From Siphlonurus alternatus (taxonomy: Eukaryota > Arthropoda > Insecta > Ephemeroptera > Siphlonuridae), in assembly GCA_949825025.1 (NCBI GenBank), contig OX463787.1, positions 18,254,482-18,318,481 of the forward strand: a DNA stretch of 64,000 bases, given 5' to 3'. The position numbers were made by a program, and so were the translations under genes. Positions 13,101 through 24,779 of the stretch are shown here, in pieces. Within the stretch, counting starts at the first letter, position 1; the number at the start of each line of letters is the position of its first letter. A model generated the notes under the pieces. That model was not told the DNA's origin. It did no database searches and saw only the letters and a program-made list of their open reading frames with translations.

Positions 13101-15245
13101 AATCACACTGAAGCAAAGCTAACCGTGTACTCAATACTGTGAAAAGGTTCAGAAGGCCTTTAACTTCTAGGACACACCTGGAGGATATGAGTTATAGAAT
13201 AAACGCTAAAAATATATAATAAAAAAGAATGTTGCGGATACTTACAGGTACCGAACTGAAGAAGTACTCTTCATTGTCGATAATAACGATGGCGGTGGGA
13301 TCAAGGGCTGTAACATTTTTGTGAACTGTAAAATCAAAAATTTATTTTTAAAAACTAGTCTTAATGAAAATCAAACACTACCTTTACATGACGGTGCTTA
13401 ATGCGCCGTATTCGTTGACGACGGATAATGTTATTCTTATGAGGCGTCGTCAACGAATACGCATTAAACACCGTCATGTGAACGTAGTGATAGTTAAATT
13501 ATAGCCAACCAGCAATGTATTTTCAATCATGATTTAACTAAAAACTAAAAATTAGGGGGAAAGATAGTTTGAACTCCCCTCCTTTCGTATAGCGTGCATG
13601 AGACAGTCAAACCTTTAGCATAATGCTAGGGTTAATATTTGAATCTATCTCTCTTTTTTATTATGAAAAATTATTTTAATTTCGTGATATCACTGATATC
13701 AAACTTTCACCACTATTATTGACCTAGCTGAAATTTGTTTGACGAAAATATGAAACTTGTTTAAATAAAGTAAATTATAATTTATATATTTTTTAATATG
13801 ATTTACTTCAAGACTGAATTATAATGGACAACCTACATGAAAATTTTTATTGTATAAGAAATGATTAGAAATAAAGAAAAAATAGCTTTAGAAGTGCATA
13901 ACTCAAGTCTTTTGGAAAAAGGTTCTGCTTATCAGACATCTAAAATTTATGACTTTTTACCATCGTGTCTGAGAGAGGTGGAAAATATTAATTTATTTAA
14001 AGAAAAATTAAAACAAATACTTATTAACAAAGAGTTTTATTCTGTAAATATGTTTTTAGCAATAAGTTGCCTGAAGATATATTGTCTAGTGTGATTTTCT
14101 AAATATTTCTGTATAAATAATTAATATTAATTATATATGCCAGGTTATTAGTAACTGTTAGTATTATATTATGTTTGTTGTAAAGTGTTTCAGTGTTTGT
14201 TTGTTATATTTTGTAAAATGACGTAATCCATGTTGTACTTGTACATCCAGTGATAAAATAAATGAATTGAATTGAATTAGAGGGCACCAAATTATGCTAC
14301 TCTGATTTTTTACAAATTTTTTTGAGATCCAAAACTGTCTTAATATAATCATTAAAAGTTCTGTAAGTTATGTTGGCACCCCTGAATTCTTATAATAAAA
14401 AGGATCATAGGAAAAAATTCAGCGTAGCATAATTTGGTGCCCTCTATTCATTTCTCCAATAAAAAAATTTCATGTATGCTGTCCAAGTGTCTATTGAAAC
14501 TGTTCATAAATTAATTTACCTTTTTGGATTGACGATGTTTAGGAAATGTTAACATCTTTAGACAGCACTTCCTAAAAGTATTGTTTAACATTTAATCAAA
14601 AATATTAAAATTTTAATTTTTAAAAGTTAAAAATAATTAAAAAAGTAAATGCTATTGAAAATTTAAACATTTTTTTTAGTTAACAATACAAAAAAATAAT
14701 AATAAGAAGTTCTTGTTTCACATTTTTAATTAAATTGATTGAATAAATAATTTATTTTTACTTTTCTAATTTAATTTCATGAATATTTTTATTGTATAAT
14801 TGGATTGAGGACCTCGAGTTATGTATTGTCAATTTTTTTCAGATTTTTTTGAACACCCAAACACCCTTAAAATCGAGGGGAAAGACGCTGTGACGCCATA
14901 GTCATGCAATGTCTTTCCTTATGCTTGCGTGTTAAATATTTGCATGACTATGACGTCACAGCGTTTTGAAGCATGATTTTAAGAATGTTATAGAGCTAGA
15001 GTTCAAATAAATTTGAAAATATTGATGGGGTATATAATACTCATCTCGGAAAATTTCACTTTGCGGCCATGCTAAGAATAACACAGGGCATTAAGATAAA
15101 CAAGGCTGCAAGTGGGAAATTTTCCAAGGTGATGAGTATACATAACTTGAGGTGCTGTGTCCAAGTATACATGCAATTTTTCATCCATATTTACATTACA
15201 AAGGCTGCATGTAGCTAACACGAATATCAAAAAACGCTTCTTCAT
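10185..15245 (-). CDS. C-type lectin, gene B (5 exons, possible pseudogene)
   Basis: Exons in transcript order: 15245-15195 (signal peptide, 17 codons), 14571-14520 (candidate), 13307-13246, 11836-11728, 10432-10185. With these, phases agree throughout and the product would be 173 codons, but candidate exon 2 carries TAA at codon 28. Either this exon is wrong, the gene is a pseudogene, or the base is an error. The terminal exon encodes a C-type lectin domain with W-Q-W, EPN (residues 132-134), W-Y-D at 152-154 in place of WND and the closing Cys165. The exon plan is the same as in genes A and C: linker exon phase 0 to 1, a 62-nt exon, a 109-nt exon. The product would be secreted and extracellular. 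Introns hold MITEs at 10446-11107, 12440-13180 and 13381-13490, a tRNA SINE at 11405-11665, and a LINE end at 13861. Confidence 0.72.
10446..11107. mobile_element. two fused MITE-like elements (TGGACAACATACATGAAA family)
   Basis: The first full unit is 10499-10827, beginning tggacaacatacatgaaat and ending atgtatgttgtccatt. A second unit lacking its left end follows at 10828-11107. Arms carry caaattatgctactctga and its complement around a core with ccacgccccctggaggcgtc. Other copies: 20103-20436, 50838-51167, 56281-56610, 57276-57608, and a copy split by a LINE at 13823-14490. Confidence 0.8.
11150..11320. other. GC-rich block of unknown nature in lectin B intron
   Basis: A sharp GC-rich segment (about 11195-11300) in AT-rich surroundings, preceded by ctactatataccctcaagg. 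Short ORFs on both strands are open but show no recognisable domain. It could be part of a transposon or a non-coding insertion. No function is assigned. Confidence 0.25.
11405..11665 (+). mobile_element. tRNA-derived SINE, 5' truncated
   Basis: It contains the B-box region gatcgtgagttcgatcccag and then the family body (gccaaacttttcacaag, tgatggcatctccatcaat, catcctgactgaggc). It ends near gggtccacaaagagccggg. Fuller copies lie at 23888-24260 (plus) and 32549-32895 (minus). Confidence 0.7.
12440..13180. mobile_element. long palindromic element in lectin B intron 3
   Basis: Arms of about 350 bp pair around a centre near 12815. For example gcgtgagtgacgtcacaggt at 13017 pairs with the complement near 12590-12608, and acttctggaattttgaaact at 12679 pairs with agtttcaaaattccagaagt at 12924. 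The 67-aa ORF on the minus strand is an arm artefact. Confidence 0.8.
13381..13490. repeat. short palindromic MITE-like element, second copy
   Basis: Inverted arms tttacatgacggtgcttaat and gcattaaacaccgtcatgtg around an inner ttcgttgacgac segment. It is the cleaner relative of the copy at 124-240. From 13491 to 13820 nothing else is recognised. Confidence 0.7.
13823..14490. mobile_element. MITE (TGGACAAC family) interrupted by a LINE 3' end
   Basis: Left end tggacaacctacatgaaaat (13823) and right end catgtatgctgtcc (near 14470-14486) belong to one MITE. Its inside is split by the insertion at about 13861-14278. The right part resumes with agagggcaccaaattatgct, exactly where the intact copies would continue. 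Confidence 0.7.
13861..14278 (+). mobile_element. 5'-truncated non-LTR retrotransposon (LINE) 3' end
   Basis: An open frame of 77 codons (13861-14094) has the look of the C-terminal tail of a LINE reverse-transcriptase polyprotein: a ...FLPSCLREV... segment, then LFKEKLKQIL, then EFYSVNMF. A 3' UTR follows and ends in tandem TTGAA units (gaattgaattgaatt), a common LINE tail. The start at 13861 is the truncation point and not a real gene start. The clade was not determined. Confidence 0.55.
14800..14980. repeat. inverted-repeat element with GACGCTGTGACG arms
   Basis: Arms aaagacgctgtgacgccata and ctatgacgtcacagcgtttt face each other around tgcaatgtctttccttatgc. It is related to 4395-5110 and 23440-23690. 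Confidence 0.55.
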
Positions 15246-15676
15246 ATTGACACTGTTTAACTGACACGTTCTAAGAAGTACGATGATGCATTAATTAAGA
15301 TATTAGTGAAATTACTAATCTTTATCATATCAATGACCGTCAGCATATTCATTTAGGTTATGATCGGATATACTCGGAACTATTCGACTCGTGTCGGGCC
15401 AGTTAGATCGTTTTTGCGAACATACAACCATTATTTAGAGGACATGTAGAGTTGTTTGCTGTTTTTGTTTACGAGGTAAAATAACATAGCAGGTATACGG
15501 ATGGTCAGAAGGGTAGAAAAGAGAAAGTGGAGGTCCGAATACTATACGGCATTTGATAGGAGAAATTAAAAAAAAATATATATATATTGTTTTTTTTTTT
15601 TAATGACGCATTTTTTTAAGCTATCTATCGTTTATTGGTGTATTTTTACAATTTTTTAAACCTGATTTATTTTGTT
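15246..15676. other. lectin B upstream region, nothing recognised
   Basis: This is the sequence 5' of the lectin B start. No clear TATA box or known element was identified. A short ggtatacggatggtcagaag segment and poly-A/T runs are the only notable content. Confidence 0.4.
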
Positions 15677-17807
15677 TAACCCATTAAAGCCTAGCGATGC
15701 ATTTTAGCATCGCAAAACACTCCCTGGCAAAAAAATATTTAAAAATAAAGTTACGATGCTATATTGCTAAAAATAGTCAATAACTATTTGCATTGACACT
15801 ATAGATATGCTAATATATCAATTTTGATTTTTTTAAAAAAATTGCCCATCAGACGCTAAATCAAAGTTGGGGTACAAATTTTGTTCGCCTTCTGCTCAAA
15901 GTTATTTTGCAAATATTTTAATAACTTTTTTAAAAATTGTAGTAAAATTTTCATTCTTATATGAAAATGCTCCATACATGCTACACTTTGAAGTAAAAAA
16001 TCAAAAAGTTGGTTGACATAAATATTTTGGGTGATCTGCCGTGTCAAATAAGAGTGATGCTAAATTGCATCGCTAGGCTCTAATGTAGTCAATTTCTGCT
16101 TTTTTGCTGTTTTGAGGTTACGACCTCTTACAGTCCAAAAAAGTTTTTTTGGGGGGTCTCTAATGGGTAGATCCTTCTGTTTTATGTCAAAACAAAAATT
16201 CAGAGGGTCCCAAAAGGCAAAGGACCCACTTTGACATCACTTATAGAAACAAAATATAGTGTCAAAAAAGGTAATGGCTTTTCAAATTTGTTATTTGTGT
16301 GTTGAATATATTTTTGTATGTTACTTGGAAGCATATGAAGGGACTTCAACGGGTCCCAACAAGGGGTCCCAAGGGTCCCAGAGTAGTTTTTGGTCCCTAT
16401 TCATTTTGTCATTGTATAAATGAATACCATATATATATATATAGAAAGTATTATTTGAACTAATGGCATTGCAAATCCCAAGATACAAGATGCAAGTTAC
16501 ATGGTGGGGCCATTGCAGGGCCTCAAATGAGACCCAGGGGCCCATAATACTCTTGCTTCTATATTTTAGTTTGGTATTTTAAATATTTTCTAATGCGGTC
16601 CTCAGTGTCTTAATTTATTCCAGTAAAGTGTAACCCGTACCCTCAAGCTAGCGATAATTTTGTAAATATAAGTTACCTTGAAAATACGGTTAACCTTTTA
16701 GTAGCGCAAAGGCAATGAGCATTACATTAGAAAATATGTAAGATGCCAAAATACAATATAAGAGCAAGCGTATTATGGGTCCCTGGGTCCCATGAGAGAC
16801 CGTGCATAGACACCGCCATCATGTTCATACCTTAATTGCAATATGCTAGCTCAAAAACAGTACACTCGAGTGTATTGTTTGAGCTAGCTTTGAAAGGTAT
16901 ATCCCAACATGATGGCGGAGTCTATGCACGGCCTCACATGGGACCCAGGGACCCATAATACGCTTGCTCTTATATTGTATTTTGGCATCTTACATATTTT
17001 CTAATGTAATGCTCATTGCCTTTGCGCTACTAAAAGGTGACCCGTTTTTTCAAGCTAACTGTATATTTACAAAATTATCGCTAGCTTGAGGGTACGGGTT
17101 ACACTTTACTGGAATAAAGACACTGAGGACCGCATTAGAAAATATATAAAATACCAAACTAAAATATAGGAACATGAGTATTATGGGCCCCTGGGTCTCA
17201 TATGAGGCCCTGCATGGGCCCCAACATGTAACTTGCATCTTGGGACTTGCAATGCCATAAGTTTAAATAATACTTTCTATATGGTATTCAATTACAATGA
17301 TAAAAAGAAAAGGGAGCAAAAAACTACTCTGGGACCTTTGGGACCCCTTGTTGGGACCCGTTGAAGTCCCTTCATATGCTTCCAAAAAATATAAAAAATT
17401 ATATTCAACACACAGATATAACAAATTTGAGTAGCCATTGCCTTTTTTGAAACTTTATTTTGTTTCTATAAGTGATGTCAAAGTGGGTCCTTTGCCTTTA
17501 GGGCCCACTTGGGACCCTCTGAATTTTTTTTTACGTAAAACAGAAGGGCCTTCCAATTAGAGACCCCCAAAAAACTTTTTTGGACTGTAAGAGGTCTTAA
17601 CCTCAAAACAGCAAAAAAGCAGAAATTGACTACATTAGAGCCTAGCGATGCAATTTAGCATCACTCTTTAATTGTCAATTAAAACTTCAATTAAAATTTA
17701 AAAAAATTAAAATTTTGATTTTTCTCACTTAGAGACCTAATACTTTCAAATTATAGTAAAAAAAATTAAATTTGAAACAAAAAATTAATTCAGGCTCTAA
17801 TGGGTTA
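15677..17807. mobile_element. large foldback element (2.1 kb, near-palindromic)
   Basis: The ends are taacccattaaagcctagcg on the left and ctctaatgggtta on the right. From about 16044 to 17670 the two halves are inverted copies centred on acactcgagtgt at 16862-16873. Examples are caaaaaagttttttt near 16136 against aaaaaacttttttggactg near 17570, and gggacttcaacgggtcccaa near 16340 against the complement near 17345. The left part, 15677-16043, carries a second, nested copy of the terminal gcgatgc motif. ORFs inside are short and mirrored, so no transposase is encoded. Confidence 0.8.
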
Positions 17808-18154
17808 AGGGTAAGATAACGCCAACAATATTAAAAAAAAAATCCCTCACACAAAAATTATGAAAAAAATTTAAAATGTTCTCCAATACACCCCCTATCA
17901 GTAGCTAAAATATCAAGTACACAAATACGATTTAGTTTTTAAGTTCTGAATTTTTAAATTTGATTACTTTAACATGGAGAAATGGAACTTTCATGTTAAA
18001 TTAGCCAACTTTAAATATTCATAACTCAAAAACTAGATCGTATTTGTATACCTGATTTTTTAAGTACTGATAGGGGGTGTAGAGGAGAACATTATAAATT
18101 TTTTTTCGTGTGAGGGATTTTTTTTAACATTGGTGGCGTTATCTTACCCTTAAT
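17806..18154. mobile_element. MITE-like element (AAGGGTAAGATAACACGCC family), second copy
   Basis: It runs from aagggtaagataacgccaac to ggcgttatcttaccctt and folds along its length. It starts exactly at the right end of the foldback element. Its neighbour 18155-18907 is AT-rich without recognised content. Confidence 0.75.
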
Positions 18155-18907
18155 AAAAAAGAAAAAAAAAATCAATGTATTTATGATATATTAGTCTATG
18201 CATTCTGGTCCTCCGTAGGGCATTAACTTACAGGGGCATGACGTCAGCGCAATCAACTCTATACGAAAAAAATCTAATTAAATGTGATGCGTAGTGTACA
18301 GTGAAACAAACTTGATTTCGTACTTTGGACCAAAGTAATCGTTTAATTTTTTTTATCTACGAATGCTTTTATAATTGATAAAAATGATGACATTGATGAC
18401 ATTAATTATAGTATATAAAAAGGATGTTTATAATTAATAGCTTATAAGATAAGTAATGACATTTGTGTATTAAATATCTTTAAGGGACTTAATATATAGA
18501 TTATACAGTATTACATGTATGGAAAAAATAGCACTGTTAATGAGGAAAAATCCTAGTTAATTCTGCTTAGCTTTTATATTTGACTTATGTATCTCGTATA
18601 ACAGAGTTCAAATTGATTAAAATATATTATTAATTAAAATTTTCTCTTATTATTAATATCTTCATAACTCTAATAACTGTAATAGTATAGATCATCTATC
18701 TTATTTTATATATCATGGGAAAAAATAACACTGCTAATGAGGAAAAACTCTTAATTGTTAATGCTACTAAGCACTTTTATGACTTTTATAAATGCATCTC
18801 ATTTCAAAGTTCGTACTGTAATAAAAACCAATTGAATGACATTTCTTCATTTCAGAAAAGAATTGTGTTACTCTGATTTTTTTCCGATATTTTTGAGCGC
18901 GGCGTGC

Positions 18908-19069
<162 letters not shown>

Positions 19070-19448
19070 TGCCTTTTAACGCCTCTCTCTATACTTTTAA
19101 TTAAAAAAAAAGTTACGGAACTCTCTAAAAAATATGAAAAAATATTTGTAATGGAACTATTTCGATGCAGGTTCTTTATTATCCATTCTAACATTTGTCT
19201 GATATAACTAAGGAAACATAGAAACCTCGTCAATTATATATGGTCGCTAATTCCTCCAGGTTGGGATAAATCAAACATCTCTGTCATATAATCATTTTTA
19301 TATAAACAATCTTACTTCTCCTAACAAATATAATAAATTCCTAATATATACTTTAGGTGAGAGGAAACGTGGAAACTTAATTTAAAATATTCAAATTGGT
19401 CGGCAATGAAAAATTAAACAATCAAACATGTGTTATATAATCATTTTA

Positions 19449-22400
19449 TTAACAATCTGAATTACTCTCACAAATATAATAGAATGTTGCGGAACTAGCG
19501 TAGTCAAACCAGGCACCGGTTGGTGCCATTGCCAAGCCTGCAGCCTCCGGTCCTGGAAAGTTTGGTTCGCCAGGAGCCCAGTTTAAGTAGGAGAAGAACT
19601 GTCCACGACCTGTCCACATCCAACGGTCGAGGACCTTGAAGGCGCTGGTCCAGTACGTCTTGCTGGATACTGTCAAATAATTAATTAACGATTAATCTCA
19701 GTTACTGCTGGAGTCAAAGAATATTTTCCTGCAAACGAATCAAATGAAATAAATTTTAAAAAATCAAAAATGTTTTAAAACTTAATCGCTTATGGTTTGA
19801 GCTATTTCAGTCCTGCAGTATTATTATAGTTTCCTTACAACAGCTCCATTTCCCGTTTTCGTCCATAAGGCCAATGTTAAACTTCTACCTCAGTTTTCAC
19901 AAAAGTGATAAGACAGATTTGCTTCAAAATTTGTATGCCATCTATTGATGGTGATTTCTAAGTCCGCTGCAAGTCTTGTTGCTTGTTGCATTCAGGCGGT
20001 ACGATTGCGAGATCTCAATCTACTGAGATTCGATCATCCTTATCACTAGTGCTTATCACTATGAAAATAGTGATAAGCACTATTTTCAAATCAATGCCAA
20101 AATGGACAACATACATGAAATTTTTTTTTGCAGAAATTAATAGAGCGTACCAAAAATTATGTTACTCTGAATTTTTTCAGAATTTTTTGAAACCCGGTAC
20201 TATTTTTAAATAATTATTGAAAGTGCAGCCACGCCCCCTGGAGGCGTCAATAGGCGTCTCGGTCCTATTATTTTTTATTAAGGATTCAGGGGTGCCAACT
20301 TAAATTAAAGAGAACTTTCAAAAATTATTGAAAAATAGTTCCGGTTTTCAAAAAAATCGTAAAAAATTCAAAGTAGCATAATTTGTTGCCCTGTATTTAT
20401 TTCTGCAATAAAAAAATTTCATGTATGTTGTCCATTAACGATTTATTTATTACAATGTTAACTTAATTACTACAGAATATTCTGCTATTAGTGTATAAAA
20501 GCATTCAAACATAACAACAGTAGGAAGGATTGATAGGAAAGGAGGCGGCTGTGTCCTTGTGTTAGGAACTGCTCCGGCATTTGCCTGGGAGTGACGATGG
20601 GAAATCACAGAAAACCACCGTCAAGGCTGACGGCACCAAAGATAACAACCTTCAGCACCTCCCGAATACAGGCAGTATAGTGGAATAACATGTGCGATCG
20701 ACCCCTGGAATATTTTGTTGTTTGCAGCAATTACTTACGAATACTTTGCAGGTAATCTTTAATTAAATTGTTCTTATCCTCGGATTCCAGACTGATTAGA
20801 CGCAGACCAAAGTCTGAGCAATATCTTAAGGCGTCGTCCAGTGTTTCCTGTAGAACAAAATAACAGCGACATATATGTCAGGTCTCGTCAGATCACCAAA
20901 GTCAAGCAACGAGCGTGGTTAGTAGTTGGATGGGTGACCATTTTCAACGAAAACCACATTTCCCACCCAGGGGTAAATTGTTGCATTTTTCCACCATATG
21001 TGGTTCTCCTGGCTTTGGATCATTGCATCATTGCACTTCCGGTTCATTGACAAAAGCTGTAGCGTCCATCCTGGCTGAGGTTTACACATTTCCCTCAGTC
21101 GCAGGTAAATGCCGGGATGGATTGCAAGGCCGTGGCCATTCCCGTTCCGGAAGAGCCCGCGAAACGCTAAGTTAGAGTTTCGGAAGTTTCGGGGTTTCAA
21201 ACTTAGTGAGTAATTAGAAGTACCCATCAGTTAGAGTTTGGTTAAAAAAAAATGTACTGAATGGAGCTTGAAATGTATTGTAAAATTTATATTATTTTCT
21301 ACGGTATTTTCTAGGGTTTGTTAATCATGAATTATTAAAACCCTTTTTAGATACTTTACTCAGCCTCTTATTTTTTTATGATGATTGTTAAAATATTAAT
21401 TTTTTTCAATTGATTATACTATATGTGAGCAGCTTAATATTTTATGTATTTGAATACTAGAGTATACGAATGATTTAAAAAAAAAATTATCTTAAGGTCA
21501 TATTAGAATATTTTAGAAACTTATAAAAATGTGGAATCCAAAACCGAATTGGTTTCTGAATAAAATTTTGATTACTACAAAACCCCTATATACATGAGCT
21601 TAAAGCTCGAGGCGGAGGAATGGAGGAAAAGGAAGGTGGCCACGGAATTTACTGAGGTGAGACTGAGGGAACCGTGGAAAACCTCATTCAGGATGGACAC
21701 CTCTTATACTTATTTTCAATGAACCAAAGCGATGTCTGGGGTACTGCACACAAATACATCACTGCACTGGGTGGAAAGCGATACGAATTGACCCCATTAT
21801 AAGTGACATAATACAGAGGTTGCGAAGAAGGCTAATCTTTAGTGATCGAGAGGAGTCGATGGGAGGCCCTTTCAAAACTGGTCTACCTATCTCAGGGGGT
21901 CCACTCTTTCAACCAGACCCTGGCCCACTATTTGAAGTTCCAGCAATTCCTTCATTGTTATTATTATTGTACGTGTGATATTATACTACACCAGCAATCA
22001 ATTAATAATACTCACAGGAAGTGGACTAAAGTAGTATTCCTTGCCTCCAATATTCACAAATGCAGCCGGATTAATTCCTGAAAATTATTTGAAATTAATG
22101 ACATTATATATATATTGACGATTTTTTACTTGTGTTAAACTGTTAATTAAAATTTTGTTTACCCTTTTTTTATAATGTTAGGCTTGCTGAATTGTACCGC
22201 ATAAAACACGGACCCATGGTGTTATTAATTTACTTAATTATTAATTAATTATTAATAAAAAGAATATAAACATTTAAATGTTATTTTTAAAATTTATAAA
22301 GGGTAGAATTAGCAAACTATATATAATAATAACAAATATAGAATTTGTGTAAAAAAATATAAATTAAATAAAATTGTATCTACGAATAAGATTTTTGTAA

Positions 22401-24428
22401 TAATGGGATGTATCAATTGAGTAAACTGTATCAACTCTAAATTATGGAAAAGATAACACGTACGAAACATCAATTGTGGTAGTCCCATTTGATTAGCATG
22501 TAAATCTTAGCAACCTCATAATAATTCTGCTTTTTTTTTTAGAGACAGTCCTTAGCACCAAAACAATCGGAAATGCTGATTTTTTTAAATCAATTTGTTA
22601 GTTTAGCTCTCCATGCGAAAGCTCTATACTGAAAATTAAAACATTAATTTAAAAAAATCGTCTCGTCCGATTGTTTTGAATTTTTTTCTGCAACTTTTTG
22701 GTGCTAAAAAGGACTGTCTCTAAAAAAAAAAAATTCAGAATTATTATGAGGTTTGCTAAGGTTTACATGTTAATCAAATGGGACTACAACAATCGATGTT
22801 TCGTGTTATCTTACCCTTAATGATTTAAATACTGTGAGACATGTCTTTAATATTATAGTAGAAAGTAAAAAATTACCTTGATAACGTGTGTCCAGATCAT
22901 TATTACTCTGCGCGGTTCCACTTTCACCAAAGGCCTGTAATTAAGACACAAATTAAAAATTAATAAAACGTTATATATGTACAATACAAAACGCAGTTAA
23001 TTATAAGGTTCAAGTTTTCAAAAGAAAAAGCCGTAATTATAAAACAAAACCTTAGCATTACATGAAGAAGGGAGTGGGATGAGTGAAATGATCAAATGAC
23101 CAACACAAGCGGCAAAGAGGTCAAAATAATGTTTTATGATAAAAGTATATTAAAGAATTAGTAATACTTTAATTCAAGTAACGTATATTTTTATTTAGAT
23201 TTTTTTATAATAAATAATTATATTTATATTTTTGCAAAAAAAAAAAATATATGTTAAAAAATATTAAAATGAGTTTGTGGTGAGGTGCACACACCTCGGG
23301 ACAGCATAAACGTTACCCCTGAACGATTTTCTGATGTTTCAAGAGACAAATAAATATTACAATTTTGAGAAAATTTCCCCAGTCTAACAATCTCCAACAC
23401 GTTTTCTAATTCACCATACTTAAGGAGACACCATAGCATTACCACCAATGGACAACATTCCTGAATTTTTATTGCACATTTGGATTTTTTTTTTTTTTTT
23501 ACTTTAACACCCTTAAAATCGTGCTACAAAACGCTGTGACGTCACAGTCATGCAAATATTTATCACGTACGCATGTAAAATAAATGCATGACTATGACGT
23601 CACAACGTATTCCCTTTCGATTTTAAGGTCACGAGGGTTAAAAAAATAGTCTGAAAAAAAAATAACAATAACAAAAGGGTTTATACCCAAGCCCAACTGC
23701 GATTGAATTTTTGAGCCTCAGTATAAACAATAATTTTTTCTTCTCACTTTTGACCCTAGATTTAGAAAGACAAGTATAGTTATCTTTCCAAATCCAGGTT
23801 CAAAAGTGGTCTGAAAAAATTATTGTTGATGTAACCGAGGCTCAAAATTTTAATTCCTGTTTTGGCATGGATATAAACCCTTTTACCGGGCACTTGACGC
23901 ATTGGTATACGCCTCTGATTCGTAATCGGATGCTCGTGAGTTCGATCCCAGCCACGCACCGCCAAACTTTTCACAAGTGGCGTTTGCTAAAGAACATCTA
24001 CTCGTGCATCCGGGAGGTGATTGATGGCATCCTCCATCAATTGCCGACCATCCTGACTAAGGTTTCCATGGTTTCCTCAGTCACAACCAGGCGAATGAAG
24101 GGAAAGATTGCTTTTAGGCCATGGCTGCCACGGTTTGGAAAGGACCCACAAAAGTAGGGTCTAAGAAGAGCCGGTAGGTTAAATTCAGTCACTTAATTGT
24201 GGCCAGTACATATATACTAGGGTTCAGTTGAGAAGCTAAAAAAAATAATAATAATAAACCCTTTTGATTTGCGGTGACTCGAGGTCCTTTATCCAAATAT
24301 GCAATAAAAAATTCCGTGAAGGTTGTCCATTAAAGAAGAGGTAACGTTCGCGGTTTCCCGAGGTGTAAGATAATTACCTGACATTGCGCAATTAAAATTG
24401 CAAGGAGAACAACACACAAGCTCTTCAT
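19449..24428 (-). CDS. secreted C-type lectin, gene C (5 exons, 166 aa)
   Basis: Exons in transcript order: 24428-24378, 22934-22877, 22077-22016, 20847-20739, 19669-19449. All have GT donors and AG acceptors and all phases agree, giving 166 codons plus stop. Residues 1-17 are a hydrophobic signal peptide. A linker of about 35 residues precedes a single C-type lectin domain: EYYF near 49-52, Cys67, W-M-W, EPN at 128-130, W-F-D in place of WND, and the closing I-C-E. The domain lacks clear partners for the inner disulphide, as in genes A and B. The shared exon plan shows that the three genes arose by tandem duplication. The last intron starts next to a copy of an inverted repeat (19686-19992) whose mate lies upstream of the gene at 24780-25085. 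Role: probable extracellular carbohydrate recognition. This is the best supported of the three models. Confidence 0.88.
19686..19992 (+). repeat. left member of an inverted pair flanking lectin C
   Basis: The segment from attaacgattaatctcagtt to cgctgcaagtcttgttgc is matched in inverted form by 24780-25085 (gcaacaagacttg ... aactgagattaatcg) with moderate divergence. Together the pair encloses nearly all of lectin C. It could be a dispersed repeat in two orientations or a remnant of a local inversion. Confidence 0.65.
20103..20436. mobile_element. MITE-like element (TGGACAACATACATGAAA family)
   Basis: Begins tggacaacatacatgaaat and ends catgtatgttgtccatta. Carries the ccacgccccctggaggcgtc core. 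It lies in the last intron of lectin C. Confidence 0.8.
20881..21249 (+). mobile_element. 5S-rRNA-derived SINE
   Basis: Starts ggtctcgtcagatcaccaaa and continues with ggttagtagttggatgggtg, the 5S internal promoter region. The body and the A-rich tail match the copy at 1967-2326. It lies in lectin C intron 3, in sense opposite to the gene. The two overlapping ORFs here are not genes. Confidence 0.8.
21590..21850 (-). mobile_element. SINE body fragment
   Basis: Read on the minus strand it contains tgaggttttccacggttccc and the following body, as at 615-800 and 3529-3895. The head is not clear, so it is a degenerate copy. Confidence 0.5.
22442..22820. mobile_element. MITE-like element (TAAGGGTAAGATAACACGAA family)
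   Basis: Arms include aagataacacgtacgaaaca and tgtttcgtgttatcttaccc; the inner pairs tcccatttgattaacatgt and acctcataataattctg are shared with copies at 31673-32053, 49315-49728, 33014-33346 and, degenerate, 53610-53876. It is non-coding and sits in lectin C intron 2. Confidence 0.75.
23440..23690. repeat. inverted-repeat element with TGACGTCAC arms
   Basis: Arms acgctgtgacgtcacagtca and gactatgacgtcacaacgta face each other, within ends like tggacaacattcctgaattt. It is related to 4395-5110 and 14800-14980. Confidence 0.55.
23888..24260 (+). mobile_element. tRNA-derived SINE (near full length)
   Basis: The head attggtatacgcctctgatt is followed by an anticodon-like cgtaatcgg and the B box gtgagttcgatcccag. 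The acceptor and T-arm pairing needed for a working tRNA is not kept. The body includes ggtgattgatggcatcctcc, and the tail ends in aaaaaataataataataa. A minus-strand copy is at 32549-32895. It lies in intron 1 of lectin C. Confidence 0.75.
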
Positions 24429-24779
24429 TGTGACGGGTTATAACTTGCAATGAGATCAAATCTACAAAGAGATTTTATAGTTACAAAACGTAGGGTTATC
24501 TTAAGATTAATCATTAATTAATCAATATTATGTCAATATTAAACCTACATTTAATAGTAAAATGTTAAATATTAAGCTGCAGTTACACAGAAATAGTTCA
24601 AGGTAATGCCATTTATTATCAGTTTATCAGTAAATTGAAATACGAGTTAATCTTTACTTTGAAATGGTAGTAACAATATTTGTTTTTTGCATACGTGAAT
24701 TTTTCCTGGTACATATTAATTATGTATACACTTGGAGATAGAATGAAAGTTACATAATATTTTTTAAGGAGGTTGATAT

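Noticed and set aside
20881..20960. 5S rRNA gene
   Set aside because: Only the internal promoter half is present, with changes, and it is followed by a SINE body and A-rich tail in several dispersed copies.
20915..21175. ORFs over the SINE at 20841-21227
   Set aside because: They lie inside a non-coding SINE and differ between copies.
23888..23955. tRNA gene
   Set aside because: A B box and anticodon-like loop are present but acceptor and T stems do not pair, and the sequence continues into a dispersed SINE.
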